Source of the DNA: Acidobacteriota bacterium
GTDB taxonomy: Bacteria; Acidobacteriota; Terriglobia; 2-12-FULL-54-10
DNA: 64,000 nt
Assembly: GCA_016191085.1 (NCBI GenBank)
Contig: JACPPJ010000014.1
Coordinates: 24,942 to 88,941, forward strand
Direction of reading: 5' to 3'
Shown: positions 54,534 through 63,454 of the stretch, in pieces
Layout: each line of letters opens with the position of its first letter
Position numbering within the stretch: position 1 is the stretch's first letter
The notes under the pieces: generated by a model
What the model saw: the letters and a program-made list of their open reading frames with translations, nothing else
The model's database searches: none
What the model was told of the DNA's origin: nothing
Program-made: the position numbers and the translations under genes

Positions 54534-55448
54534 CTACTCGAAATGCATTAGCCTTTGAAATTCGTGCAGACGTGCGTCGATGTCTTCGCGCGTGAGGTGG
54601 AGCAGGCGGTCCACACCGAACTTCTCCACGGCGAAACTGCCCATCACTGAACCATAGATTATGGCGCGCCGGAACTTGGCGTGTGTGAGCCCGCCGTTGT
54701 TGCTGCCGTGCGAAGCGAGATATCCCATGAATCCTCCGGCGAAGCTGTCGCCAGCGCCCGTGGGATCGTAGACCTCTTCGAGCGGCAGCGCCGGAACGCT
54801 GAAAATCTCCTGCCCTTGGAGCATCGTCGCGCCGTTGTCGCCGCGCTTGATGACAATCGTTTCGGGACCCATGCTCTGAATCGCGCGCCCCGCCTTCAGC
54901 AGGTTGTACTCGCCGCTCAGTTGGCGCGCCTCCGAATCGTTGATGATGAGCGCGTGAATCTTGCTCAGCGTGCGAATCAGCTCGGCGCGTTTGCCCTCGA
55001 TCCAGAAGTTCATTGTATCGCCCGCGATCAGCACCGGTGATTCCATCTGGTGAGCGACGGCGAATTGCAGCTCCGGGTCAATATTGCCGAGGAACAAGAA
55101 CGGCGCCTGGCGGTAGTGCGGCGGCAATTTGGGCTGGAAAGTTGCGAACACGTTGAGCTGCGTGTCGAGCGTCTCGCGCTCGTTCATATTGGCGCTGTAC
55201 TCGCCGGCCCAGAAGAAAGTCTTACCCGCGACGCGCTCCAGTCCTTGCGTGCAGACGCCGCGCGTCAGCAACACGCTGTGGTGCTCGTCCGCGAAATCGT
55301 CCCCAACCACTCCCACCACGCGCACCGACGTAAAGTAACTCGCCGCGATGGAAAAGTACGTCGCCGACCCTCCCAGCATGCGATCTACGCACCCGTGCGG
55401 GCCGCGCACCGAATCAAAGGCTACCGATCCAACCACTACTAGACTCAT
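54534..55448 (-). CDS. PfkB-family carbohydrate/nucleoside kinase
   Basis: 304 residues. Family marks are the N-terminal VVVGSVAFDSVRGPHG with GGSATYFSIAASYF, and the C-terminal anion-hole and catalytic base motif DPTGAGDSFAGGFMGYLA (Asp). The specificity, whether ribose, adenosine or another sugar, cannot be read off. The start overlaps the MTA phosphorylase stop by 4 bp (ATGA), so the two are translationally coupled. The kinase may handle a product of purine or methylthioribose salvage, which is inference from the pairing. Confidence 0.88.
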   Translation of the reverse strand: MSLVVVGSVAFDSVRGPHGCVDRMLGGSATYFSIAASYFTSVRVVGVVGDDFADEHHSVLLTRGVCTQGLERVAGKTFFWAGEYSANMNERETLDTQLNVFATFQPKLPPHYRQAPFLFLGNIDPELQFAVAHQMESPVLIAGDTMNFWIEGKRAELIRTLSKIHALIINDSEARQLSGEYNLLKAGRAIQSMGPETIVIKRGDNGATMLQGQEIFSVPALPLEEVYDPTGAGDSFAGGFMGYLASHGSNNGGLTHAKFRRAIIYGSVMGSFAVEKFGVDRLLHLTREDIDARLHEFQRLMHFE

Positions 55449-56326
55449 TTCACCACTTCCTGAGACAGATATTTCCCGACCAACAATTTTAGCTTTTTCA
55501 GCGTCTCGTGCGGGATTTTTTCTCGCTCCGTAATCAGAGCGTATTCTAGAGTCGAGCCACAGCGGCAGTTGCGCTCAGCCGGCATCTGCTCGACCGCTTT
55601 CAACAGCAGTTTGATTGCGTTTTGAGAGTTGCTTTGCAGATTGCACATGACCTGCTGCACCGTGACCGCGTCATGCTCCGGGTGCCAGCAGTCGTAATCT
55701 GTAACCATGGCGACGGTAACATAGCAAAGCTCGGCCTCGCGAGCCAGCTTGGCTTCCTGCAGGTTGGTCATGCCGATGACGTCCATTCCCCAGGAGCGAT
55801 AGAGATTCGATTCGGCCTTGGTCGAGAATGCGGGGCCCTCCATGCACAAGTAAGTGCCGCCGCGCTTGACCGGTACATCGGCGGCCCGGCCCGCCGACTC
55901 CATCACGCCGAGCAGCGAGGAGCAGATGGGATCAGCGAACGTGACATGCGCGACGAGACCGTCGCCGAAAAACGTGTCAATACGATGGCGCGTACGGTCT
56001 ACGAACTGGTCCGGCAGCACAAAATCCATGGGCTTGTGCTCTTCCTTTAAAGATCCGACGGCGCTGAACGAAAGTATCCGCTCTACGCCCAGCACCTTGA
56101 AGGCGTAAATATTGGCTCTGAAGTTCAGCTCGCTGGGGAGGATGCGGTGCCCGCGCCCGTGCCGCGCTAGAAACGCTACGCGGCGGCCATTCAAGCTGCC
56201 AACCATGAAGGTGTCAGAAGGATCGCCCCAGGGCGTTTGCAGATCAACTTCTTCGACGCCGGATAACTCAGGCAACTGATACAGTCCGCTCCCGCCAATC
56301 ACGCCGATTTCCGCTCGTGGTGTCAT
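55445..56326 (-). CDS. mtnP: S-methyl-5'-thioadenosine phosphorylase
   Basis: 293 residues from the ATG at 56326, preceded by AGGAGGAAA; the longer frame to 56416 crosses a palindromic repeat and is rejected. Signatures: IGVIGGSGLYQLPEL, GDPSDTFMVG, FLARHGRGHRI, CMEGPAFSTKAESNLYRSWGMDVIGMTNLQEAKLAREAELCYVTVAMVTDYDCW. The Asp in the last motif fits the purine-binding site of 6-oxo/6-amino specific MTAP-type enzymes. It cleaves methylthioadenosine to adenine and methylthioribose-1-phosphate. It is coupled to the PfkB kinase gene. Confidence 0.92.
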   Translation of the reverse strand: MTPRAEIGVIGGSGLYQLPELSGVEEVDLQTPWGDPSDTFMVGSLNGRRVAFLARHGRGHRILPSELNFRANIYAFKVLGVERILSFSAVGSLKEEHKPMDFVLPDQFVDRTRHRIDTFFGDGLVAHVTFADPICSSLLGVMESAGRAADVPVKRGGTYLCMEGPAFSTKAESNLYRSWGMDVIGMTNLQEAKLAREAELCYVTVAMVTDYDCWHPEHDAVTVQQVMCNLQSNSQNAIKLLLKAVEQMPAERNCRCGSTLEYALITEREKIPHETLKKLKLLVGKYLSQEVVK

Positions 56327-56359
56327 TTTCCTCCTGATGGACCGAGATTTGGCCGAGTA

Positions 56360-56410
56360 GGGACGGGCCCTCCCGGCCCGTCCCCGATGAGACGGGGCGG
56401 GAGCCCCGTC
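56360..56410. repeat. REP-like double palindrome
   Basis: GGGACGGGCC (56360-56369) with GGCCCGTCCC (56375-56384), followed by GACGGGGC (56391-56398) with GCCCCGTC (56403-56410). It lies between mce and mtnP and may separate their expression. Confidence 0.75.
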
Positions 56411-56419
56411 GCTCATTGC

Positions 56420-56848
56420 TTATGCCGATTGCACCAATTCCAGCAGGACCCCGCCCGTGCTGCGCGGATGTACAAAGACGTACTCGTGGCCGCCGGCGCC
56501 GATAGCGGGTTCCGAATTGATCAGTTGCACGCCGCTGGCACGCAGGCGCGCTATGGTGGCTCGCAGGTCCGGCACGCGCAGGCAGATATGGTGCAGCCCC
56601 TCGCCTCGCTTCGATAAGAAGCGGCCAATCGGCGAATCCGGCACAGTCGGCTCCAGCAGCTCGATGCGGCTTTCTCCCACAGGGATCATCGCCACTTTCG
56701 TTTTTTCCTGCGCTATGGTTTCGAAGCCGGAAACCTTTAGGCCAAGCGTCTGTTCGTAAAATTTCACTGCCGTTTCGAGCGACGAGACCGCGACGCCCAA
56801 GTGATCCAGGGCGAAGTTGCCGCCGATGGGCTCAATTTGCTGTGCCAT
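56420..56848 (-). CDS. mce: Methylmalonyl-CoA epimerase
   Basis: 142 residues from the ATG at 56848, overlapping the MeaB stop by 17 bp. Glyoxalase-fold marks: ALDHLGVAVSSLETAVKFYEQTLGL with metal His, VAMIPVGESRIELLEPT with Glu, GEGLHHICLRVPDL with His and GVLLELVQ with Glu. It interconverts the (S) and (R) isomers of methylmalonyl-CoA. MeaB directly upstream supports this, although the mutase itself is not in the window. Confidence 0.92.
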   Translation of the reverse strand: MAQQIEPIGGNFALDHLGVAVSSLETAVKFYEQTLGLKVSGFETIAQEKTKVAMIPVGESRIELLEPTVPDSPIGRFLSKRGEGLHHICLRVPDLRATIARLRASGVQLINSEPAIGAGGHEYVFVHPRSTGGVLLELVQSA

Positions 56849-57818
56849 GCCAGCCTGCTTTTTCCAGGATTTCATCCATGACTGCGTAGGGATCCTCAGT
56901 GCGCTTCGAGATACTAGAAGCGTATTGATTCAATGCGGCGTCTCCCAAAAGCTGCTGCGTCACTTGCTGGAGCAAGCGGTCGCGCAATAGTTCGAGCAGG
57001 CGTACTCGCCAAACACGTTGCCGCCGCTCGTCCCACGTACCGTTCGCTTTCGAGAACGCGATGAACCCTGAGATCGTTTCGAGCAATTCTTCAGCGCCCG
57101 TCCCACGCGTTGCGACCGTCTTGACGACTGGCGGCCGCCACGCGTCCGGCTGCGCCGCGACGTTCAGGCTCAGCGCGGCCTCGATCTCCTGCTCGACGCG
57201 GTCCGCTCCAGGTAGATCAGCTTTGTTGACAACGAATATATCTGCGATCTCCATCACGCCCGCTTTGAAGGCTTGAATGTCATCACCCAGCCCGGGCACC
57301 AATACCACCAGTGTCACATCGGCGAGCTTAGCGATTTCAACTTCGTCCTGCCCCACACCGACGGTCTCGACCAGAATGTAGTCCTTACCCGCCGCGTCCA
57401 GAACCAGAGCTGCCTCGAGCGTGGCACGCGCCAGCCCGCCGAGCGATCCGCGCGTGGCCATGCTGCGGATGTAAGCTCCCGGGTCGTTGTAATGCGACTG
57501 CATGCGAATGCGATCGCCGAGTATTGCGCCGCCGGTAAATGGGCTAGTGGGATCGATCGCGAGCACGCCGACTGTTTTGCCCTGCTTCCGCAGCGCGGAG
57601 GTCATCGCGTCAACAAGGCTGCTCTTGCCTGCGCCTCCAGAACCAGTGATGCCGATAATGACGGCGCGCCCGGTATGCGGGAAGACGGCCTGCAATAATT
57701 CCCTGACGCGCCCGTTACGGTTCTCGACAGAGGTGATGGCGCGCGAGATAGCTTTCGGATCACCGCGACGAATTCGCTCCACCCAGCTTTCGATCTCCGT
57801 TGCCACTCGCTCGTTCAT
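56832..57818 (-). CDS. meaB: Methylmalonyl-CoA mutase chaperone GTPase MeaB (ArgK)
   Basis: 328 residues. G-motifs: P-loop IGITGSGGAGKSSLVDA, IDPTSPFTGGAILGDRIRM, ETVGVGQDEVEIA (G3-type) and NKAD (VNKADLPGAD). MeaB protects and loads cobalamin onto methylmalonyl-CoA mutase. The epimerase gene overlaps its 3' end. It points to propionyl-CoA/methylmalonyl-CoA metabolism in this organism. Confidence 0.93.
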   Translation of the reverse strand: MNERVATEIESWVERIRRGDPKAISRAITSVENRNGRVRELLQAVFPHTGRAVIIGITGSGGAGKSSLVDAMTSALRKQGKTVGVLAIDPTSPFTGGAILGDRIRMQSHYNDPGAYIRSMATRGSLGGLARATLEAALVLDAAGKDYILVETVGVGQDEVEIAKLADVTLVVLVPGLGDDIQAFKAGVMEIADIFVVNKADLPGADRVEQEIEAALSLNVAAQPDAWRPPVVKTVATRGTGAEELLETISGFIAFSKANGTWDERRQRVWRVRLLELLRDRLLQQVTQQLLGDAALNQYASSISKRTEDPYAVMDEILEKAGWHGTAN

Positions 57819-57850
57819 CGGAAGGTGCTACGATTCCTTGCCGCAACCGG

Positions 57851-57988
57851 AAGGACACGGCTTCAGCCGTGCCGATATGCCGCCGCTTTTCTCTGGGCTT
57901 TAGCCCTTAGGGTGCTGCTCCTCAGCGGCTGAAGCCGCGTTGCTTCGCGTCGTTTACGGCATGGCTGAAGCCATGCCCTTATGTCCTT
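57851..57988. repeat. Composite palindromic intergenic repeat, copy 2
   Basis: A 138-bp element bounded by AAGGACA (57851-57857) and TGTCCTT (57982-57988). Inner palindromes CACGGCT-TC-AGCCGTG and GGCATGGCT-GA-AGCCATGCC (57958-57977) match the layout of copy 1 at 15057-15219, including the central GGCTGAAGCC core. The two copies differ at their outer arms. Confidence 0.8.
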
Positions 57989-58038
57989 ACGTCCTGATAC
58001 ACGTCGGAGCCGTGCTATTACATCGCAACGACGGCACC

Positions 58039-59187
58039 TCAGTCATCCGTTTCCAGCAATTGACGGGCGATGATCAGCCGTTGTATTTCGCTGGTACCCT
58101 CGCCGATGGTACACAGTTTTACATCGCGATAAAACTTCTCGACGGGATAATCTTTCAGATAACCGTAGCCGCCGTGAATCTGAAGAGCCTCTTCAACGAC
58201 CCGCACAGCCATTTCTCCTGCGAGCAGCTTGGCCATGGATGCCTCTTTGGTCGCGGGCAGACCTTGGTCTTTGAGGCTCGCTGCTTGGTCCGTCAGCAGG
58301 CGGGCGGCTTCGATTTTGGTGGCCATATCGGCCAGCTTCCAGCGAATCCCCTGGAACTCAGCCAAGGTTTTCCCGAACTGGCGCCGCTGTTGCGAATAAC
58401 GTAAAGCCGCGTCGAATGCGCCTTGCGCCATGCCGACGGCGAGAGCGGCGATTGACACACGGCCTCCGTCCAGCACCTTCAGGGCGTCTCGGAACCCTTC
58501 GCCTTCGCGGCCGAGAAGGTTTTCATGTGGGACAAGACAGTCCTCGAAAATCACCTCGGCGGTGTCGCTGGCGCACATCCCCATCTTCTCTTCTTTTTTT
58601 CCGGGCCGGAAGCCAGGTGTGCCCTTTTTAATGATGAATGCCGAGATGCCGCGGTGCCCGACGTCAAGGTTGGTGACCGCCATTGCGACGCAGACGTCGG
58701 CATAGCTGCCGTTGGTGGTGAACGTTTTCGCGCCGTTGATCAGCCAACCATCTTCGTGCCGCACAGCGCGGGTGCGCGTTCCGCCTGCATCAGAACCCGC
58801 CTCAGGCTCGGTCAAGCTCCAGCAGCCCAGTTTCTTACCGGATGCAAGTGGAGATACATACTTCCGGCGTTGCTCTTCCGTGCCGCTTTGGTAGATGTGA
58901 TTAGTACAGAGGGAATTGTGAGCGGCCACGAGCAAGCCGACAGCGCCATCGACTCTCGCCAGTTCCTGGATGACGGTTACGTATTCGATGTATCCAAGGC
59001 CAGCTCCGCCGTACTCCTCGGGGAAGATGATCCCCATCAGGCCTAACTCGCCGAGCTTGTGAATTAATTCGGGAGGAAGCGAAGCAGCCCGGTCCCACTC
59101 GCGCGAATGAGGCGCAACCTCATTCTTTGCGAACTCCCGGACCATGTTGCGAAGCTGCGCTTGTTCGGCGGTCAGTTCCACACCCAT
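58039..59187 (-). CDS. Acyl-CoA dehydrogenase
   Basis: 382 residues from the ATG at 59187; a GTG 12 bp upstream is also possible and neither has a clear Shine-Dalgarno. Motifs: [41 protein letters not shown] (FAD/substrate site), [45 protein letters not shown] and [44 protein letters not shown]. The catalytic Glu is in the [10 protein letters not shown] region, or in YPVEK depending on subfamily. The best match is to short/branched-chain acyl-CoA dehydrogenases. MeaB and Mce nearby suggest branched-chain or propionyl-CoA metabolism. Confidence 0.9.
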   Translation of the reverse strand: MGVELTAEQAQLRNMVREFAKNEVAPHSREWDRAASLPPELIHKLGELGLMGIIFPEEYGGAGLGYIEYVTVIQELARVDGAVGLLVAAHNSLCTNHIYQSGTEEQRRKYVSPLASGKKLGCWSLTEPEAGSDAGGTRTRAVRHEDGWLINGAKTFTTNGSYADVCVAMAVTNLDVGHRGISAFIIKKGTPGFRPGKKEEKMGMCASDTAEVIFEDCLVPHENLLGREGEGFRDALKVLDGGRVSIAALAVGMAQGAFDAALRYSQQRRQFGKTLAEFQGIRWKLADMATKIEAARLLTDQAASLKDQGLPATKEASMAKLLAGEMAVRVVEEALQIHGGYGYLKDYPVEKFYRDVKLCTIGEGTSEIQRLIIARQLLETDD

Positions 59188-59299
59188 TCTAAGTATCACT
59201 ATATCATCATCATCCGGGATGGGGCGGGAACAGAGGGATTACAGATTTCAATACTCGGATATTAGAATTGGCCCATTGGTGCTTGGAGTTTCTGTCAGG

Positions 59300-59920
59300 T
59301 TATAGCGACAGCGACTTTATGTATCCGTCGCGGACGGCCAACGTCACCGTCTCCTGAGTCGGTCTGCCGAAGACAGTTGCCGGATCAAATACTGTAAACA
59401 CCAGCAGGTACTCAAGGTGACGGACCTGATCTGGGGTCCGGTTGCCTTTGATGATCTGATAGTCCGCCACGCGGCCATTCTGATCGATCAAAAGCTTAAC
59501 CTCCATACACTTGATTCCGGTTTCGCCTTCAATCAGCGCGGTGGTGCGGAGGCGCGGCGCAGTTCGCAGCGTGAGGGGCACGTCGCCAGACCCGGCATGT
59601 ACCGGAACTTCAAAAATGCGAATGAAAACGCCAAAAATCAACAGAGCCGAGAGCAGACCAACGGAAGCAGGCACAGCGACCGGCTGCAGAAGCCTCTTGC
59701 AGCGCCAGCTCAATGGAACCGGCTGCGGCTTGCGTCTTTCCTGGGCAATGCGGCAGCGAATACTCGCGGTGAGGTCTGCAGGCATGGCGGATACCGGCAT
59801 CTGCCTCAGAAAAGCAGCGGCCTCATCCGAAGAAATTTCATTGCCGCGATCGTGCTCACCCGTAAACGACTCTCCTACACAGCATGTAAGGAACCGTACG
59901 TATTTTCGCAGAGTTAACAT
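59300..59920 (-). CDS. Putative anti-sigma-like membrane protein with TonB_C-like tail
   Basis: 206 residues. The cytoplasmic N-terminus (about 1-80, with CC and a basic RCRIAQERRK) is followed by one membrane helix (LLQPVAVPASVGLLSALLIFGVFI). The C-terminal periplasmic part (about 110-206, MEVKLLIDQNGRVADYQIIKGN ... VTLAVRDGYI) resembles a TonB C-terminal-type strand-helix fold. It is encoded 10 bp downstream of an ECF sigma factor, the usual place for an anti-sigma factor. No classical zinc-finger motif is seen, so the role is inferred from position and topology. Confidence 0.6.
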   Translation of the reverse strand: MLTLRKYVRFLTCCVGESFTGEHDRGNEISSDEAAAFLRQMPVSAMPADLTASIRCRIAQERRKPQPVPLSWRCKRLLQPVAVPASVGLLSALLIFGVFIRIFEVPVHAGSGDVPLTLRTAPRLRTTALIEGETGIKCMEVKLLIDQNGRVADYQIIKGNRTPDQVRHLEYLLVFTVFDPATVFGRPTQETVTLAVRDGYIKSLSL

Positions 59921-59930
59921 GGCGATACAC

Positions 59931-60623
59931 CTATTCGGCCGGGTTCCAAACTGGAAACCTGGCGGGGCCGGACTCGATCAGTGATTCCAGTTCCGACTTG
60001 AGCGCCTGCCGCGCCCGCGCCAGCCTTGATTTCACCGTTCCTAGAGAAATATGCAGAATTTCAGCAATCTCTTCGTAGCTCAGGCTCTCCATTTCGCGCA
60101 GCACGAGCACGGTGCGGAAACAATCCGGCAGCGAAGCCATAGCAGTGCGCACCATCTCCTGGGTTTCCCGGGAAAGCAGGGACTCGAACGGGTTCTGAGC
60201 TTGGTCCACAGGTACAAAATAGGAGTCGTTGTCGCCCGGCTGCGGTGCATCCAGCGAATATTCCTGTTCTTTGTGCCGCCGCCACCACCGGTTCTGATTG
60301 GCCGCAGTATTCACCGTGATTCGGTAAATCCAGGTTTTCAAGGAGCTGTCTCCTTGAAATTCCCCGATGTTGCGAAAAACCTTTAGGAACACCTCTTGCA
60401 CGGCATCGGCGGCATCGGCACGGTCGTTCAGGATACGATAGGCGAGGCGGAAGACGGGCGCGGTGTATTCAGCAATCAGCGAGTCGAATGCCTCTTCGGA
60501 ACCGGCTTGCAAGGATCGGATCCGTGACTTTTCGTCCGGCTCGCCGCCTGGTGTCGTCTCCACCCCAATCGGTTCTTCCACAGGATTGCCTCGTAGGTTA
60601 CGGGTACAGCCCACTGCATCCAA
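59931..60623 (-). CDS. ECF RNA polymerase sigma factor (RpoE-like)
   Basis: 230 residues from a TTG; a GTG at 60581 with GAGGC upstream is an equally good start and would remove 14 residues. Region 2: EAFDSLIAEYTAPVFRLAYRILNDRADAADAVQEVFLKVFRNIGEFQGDSSLKTWIYRITVNTAANQNRWWRRH. Region 4: MASLPDCFRTVLVLREMESLSYEEIAEILHISLGTVKSRLARARQALKSEL. A standard extracytoplasmic-function sigma factor. The membrane protein gene 10 bp downstream is the probable partner. Confidence 0.92.
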   Translation of the reverse strand: MDAVGCTRNLRGNPVEEPIGVETTPGGEPDEKSRIRSLQAGSEEAFDSLIAEYTAPVFRLAYRILNDRADAADAVQEVFLKVFRNIGEFQGDSSLKTWIYRITVNTAANQNRWWRRHKEQEYSLDAPQPGDNDSYFVPVDQAQNPFESLLSRETQEMVRTAMASLPDCFRTVLVLREMESLSYEEIAEILHISLGTVKSRLARARQALKSELESLIESGPARFPVWNPAE

Positions 60624-60793
60624 GATACCTGACCCAGCCGGAGATTCAAATAATGTTCACACTTTCTACAGACACCGCTGCAGGAAAAAAGTTCAATCGG
60701 AACTCAATTGCAGGGGCTCACGGTGAACTTTGGTCGGTTAACGGCCTGCGCCGCCGAGTTGACATTTAGCGAATAAAAAGCGAAAATATTCCC

Positions 60794-61867
60794 ATGGAGT
60801 TTTTTGTACTCAATAAGCCCGCTGCGGAAAATCCGCCTCTGGTAGGAATCGCTCGTCTTGCCGCACAGAGCCCCCATCTCGCGACTAAGAAATCTGTTGA
60901 ATACTTCAGCCTCGCGTCGCGTTCCGTTCTCAACCGCTGCACCAGCAAGCGCGTGCCGTTTACCTGGACCATCAATCCGTATCGCGGCTGCGAGTTCGGC
61001 TGCAAGTACTGTTACGCTCGCTACACGCACGAATGGATGGGAATGGAAGACCCGGCGGATTTCGAAGAGAAAATCTACAGCAAAGAACGGGCCGGGGAAA
61101 TTTTGCGGCGCGAGCTAGCTAAGCGCCCCTCCGGGGCAATCGCCATTGGCACCGCCACCGACCCGTATCAGCCCGCCGAGCGCTTGTTCCAGACCACGCG
61201 CAGCATTCTGCAGACGATCTCGGAATTCCGCGGCTTGCGCGTTTCCATCACGACCAAGTCGGACCTTGTTACACGCGACCGCGATCTGCTCAAAGATATC
61301 AACCAGCGGAATCACCTACAGGTGAACATAACTGTCACCACTATGAATGCTGAGTTGGCGCGGTGCCTCGAGGTGCGTGCGCCCCGGCCCGACCTCCGCA
61401 TCGGCGCCGCCGCCGAACTAGCCCGGGCGGGAATCCCGGTCGGTGTGTTTGCGATGCCCGTTGTGCCAGCGATCACCGATTCCCCAAAAAGCCTGGACGC
61501 TGTAGCAAGAGCTGCGTCGCAGGCCGGCGCCTGCCATTTCGCGGTGAACGTGCTGTTCTTGATGCCCTCCGCGCAAAAGGCATTCTTCCCTTTTCTGGAA
61601 CAACGTTTTCCCAATCTGGTGGAGAGATACCAAAAGCTATACGCCAGAGGCGCGTACGCTGAGGCGCCGTATCGCGCGCGTATGGAGGAACTGGCGAGGC
61701 AATTGCGCCTCAAGTACGGGCTGACCGGGCAGCATCGCGAATACCGCGCCGAGGCTTTCGCGCCCTCGCCGCAACTTCAGCTATTCGGAGCAGATTCCCA
61801 CCCTCTCCGCCAGAATCTTTCGTTTCAAGCACATAGAATTCCTCCCTGGCGCGTCAGAAATGGATAG
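60794..61867 (+). CDS. Radical SAM protein of the spore photoproduct lyase-like (SPL) family
   Basis: 357 residues. The [4Fe-4S] motif is CEFGCKYCYAR (C-x3-C-x2-C), preceded by FTWTINPYRGCEFG. The SAM-binding GTATDPYQPAERLFQTTRSILQTISEFRGLRVSITTKSDL and the later VNVLFLMPSAQKAFFPFLEQ match the SPL-like/Rv2578c-type branch, not true spore photoproduct lyase, which is shorter in the C-terminus. Many members are of unknown substrate. It is transcribed divergently from the ECF sigma factor with 170 bp between them. Confidence 0.85.
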   Translation: MEFFVLNKPAAENPPLVGIARLAAQSPHLATKKSVEYFSLASRSVLNRCTSKRVPFTWTINPYRGCEFGCKYCYARYTHEWMGMEDPADFEEKIYSKERAGEILRRELAKRPSGAIAIGTATDPYQPAERLFQTTRSILQTISEFRGLRVSITTKSDLVTRDRDLLKDINQRNHLQVNITVTTMNAELARCLEVRAPRPDLRIGAAAELARAGIPVGVFAMPVVPAITDSPKSLDAVARAASQAGACHFAVNVLFLMPSAQKAFFPFLEQRFPNLVERYQKLYARGAYAEAPYRARMEELARQLRLKYGLTGQHREYRAEAFAPSPQLQLFGADSHPLRQNLSFQAHRIPPWRVRNG

Positions 61868-61868
61868 T

Positions 61869-62640
61869 ATGCGCCGTCTTATTTGCATGAGACGAGGGAA
61901 TTCTGTAGTGCATCGCAAGGTAAATATCCTACAGTACGTGAAGACCGAATCCGGCTGGACGTGGAAGCCGATTCCGAAAAACGGCAAGAAAAACACGTAT
62001 CAGTGGAGCAGACTCGAAAGCCCGCACCTCTACATCACCTGGCGCGAGCATAACGGACGGCGATACCAGAAAACCGGCTCCACGCCTTCAGAGGCGCTTG
62101 AAGCCGGGCGTCGCAAGGAATTCGAGCTTGCCGGCAGAGCCGTTCTCCAACATGGATGGAAAAACCCAGGTAAAAACAGGTCTCACGATCAGAGAGGCCG
62201 TTGCTGATTTTCTCGAGTTCGTCAAGACCAAGCGCCGCCCGAACACCTACAAGCGATATCGCGCGATCCTGGAACACTTCCGAGAATCTATCCGGGCAGA
62301 TTCCGATGTGTCGGCACTCACTCCTGCTGATATTGACGCTTTCCGGGATTACCGTCTCGGGAAGAAAAATCCTTTCGGAGAGGCAATCACGCCGCGGAAT
62401 GTCAATTACGAGATGGCGACTATCCGGGCGTTCTACTACTGGCTGCAGCGTTTCAGATGCGCCGAACTCTCGAATCCGGCAGCAAAGGTGAAGCCGCTTG
62501 CGGTTACGAGAACGCTCGTAGACGTGTATGAAGAAGAAGAGTTGGAGCGGTTCTTCAATGCCTGTGCGCCGGAGGAACGTGCCATCTTCAAGGCGTTCTA
62601 CTATACAGGATTGCGCGACCAGGAACTTGCGCACTTTTCC
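61869..62640 (+). pseudogene. Tyrosine recombinase (phage-type integrase), frameshifted and truncated
   Basis: The N-terminal arm is read from an ATG at 61869: RGNSVVHRKVNILQYVKTESGWTWKPIPKNGKK ... RRYQKTGSTPSEALEAGRRKEFELAGRAV. A +1 shift near 62140-62165 moves the homology to the next frame: LTIREAVADFLEFVKTKRRPNTYKRYRAILEHFRESIR ... EEEELERFFNACAPEERAIFKAFYYTGLRDQELAH. It contains SAM-like core-binding and the first catalytic Arg, but stops at about 62640, before the His-x-x-Arg and the Tyr. It matches the acidobacterial site-specific integrases I know of in order and length. The C-terminus is replaced by an inverted integrase fragment. Confidence 0.78.
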
Positions 62641-62864
62641 GTTTTGATGACCGCCCGCACGCTCGTGTTCCATGTCGCCGACGTTGAGCGCCAGAATCTC
62701 TCCGTTGCGCGCTCCGGTGTCCCATAGAAGCTGGATGATCGCCCGGTTCCTAACATGCCGCGGGTCGTTCGTTTGCTCCGGGATCGCCGCAAGAAGCTTC
62801 CGATAGCTTTCTATAAAGCGGGACTTTGCAGGCGTTTTCGTTGGTCTTAGGGCCGCGGCTTATT
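62640..62864 (-). pseudogene. Inverted tyrosine recombinase fragment
   Basis: On the minus strand an open frame without a clear start reads SRFIESYRKLLAAIPEQ ... NRAIIQLLWDTGARNGEILALNVGDME, then GGHQNGKVRK near 62640. The piece RAIIQLLWDTGARNGEILALNVGDME is the box I region of a XerD-like catalytic domain with its Arg. It abuts the end of the forward integrase at about 62640, where both readings break. It is a separate integrase remnant in the opposite direction. Confidence 0.65.
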
Positions 62865-63004
62865 TTCCGTGACACCGCTTATACTTATTACCGCACCCAC
62901 GGGGATTGGCGACCCGAAAACACCTGCAAAGTTTCTGCTCGACAACTGTCCTTACTGTACCGTTTGGGGGCGTATCGTCAAGAAAAGACGCTGTCGCTAT
63001 TGAT

Positions 63005-63037
63005 CACAACAGCCCCGCCTGATGCGAGGCTGTTGTG
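63005..63037. repeat. Strong hairpin downstream of the HEPN gene
   Basis: CACAACAGCC (63005-63014) and GGCTGTTGTG (63028-63037), with CGC/GCG pairing inside the 13-nt loop. It lies 23 bp past the HEPN stop on the minus strand and could terminate that transcript, but no T-run follows. Confidence 0.6.
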
Positions 63038-63059
63038 TGATGGGAGAAAAATATGCAGC

Positions 63060-63454
63060 TTACAGCAGTCCTTTTTGCGGATTCTTTTTCTCGATTTCTG
63101 CGCGAATAATCGTAAGGTATTTTAGGGTGGTCTCAAGCGCCTGTTCAGCTTCGTCTTTGGAAATGAAGGCGTTTCGGCATAGATCGTGTCGTGACGCTTG
63201 CGGCGCATGCGGTTGAACATCGCCATGAGACTTTTGAATTCCTTTCCGAGATGTTCCTCGGCAAACTCGATGATGGTAACGTGATGCCCTGGCAGGCTCC
63301 GGGGACGCACCCCAAAGCTCAACATGTAGCCCAGAGAACCCTTAAGCATCGCCTCGTACGCAAGCTGATAGGCCGCCTCAAGCTTCTTTTCCGCGCCAGC
63401 GAGAAACTTGATGATCTGGTCGAATTCAACATGTTGAGATTTGAGCTTTTTCAT
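63060..63454 (-). pseudogene. HEPN-domain toxin gene with a C-terminal frameshift
   Basis: The first 90-odd residues (MKKLKSQHVEFDQIIKFLAGAEKKLEAAYQLAYEAMLKGSLGYMLSFGVRPRSLPGHHVTIIEFAEEHLGKEFKSLMAMFNRMRRKRHDTIYAETPSF) match the HEPN ribonuclease partner of MNT antitoxins. They include the Rx4-6H motif (RMRRKRH). The in-frame reading then drifts and stops at 63122. In the -1 frame from about 63157 the expected tail SKDEAEQALETTLKYLTIIRAEIEKKNPQKGLL continues to a TAA at 63060. A one-base loss in a T run (TTTT to TTT) explains it. It overlaps the MNT gene by 4 bp. Catalytic residues are intact, so partial function is possible. Confidence 0.7.
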
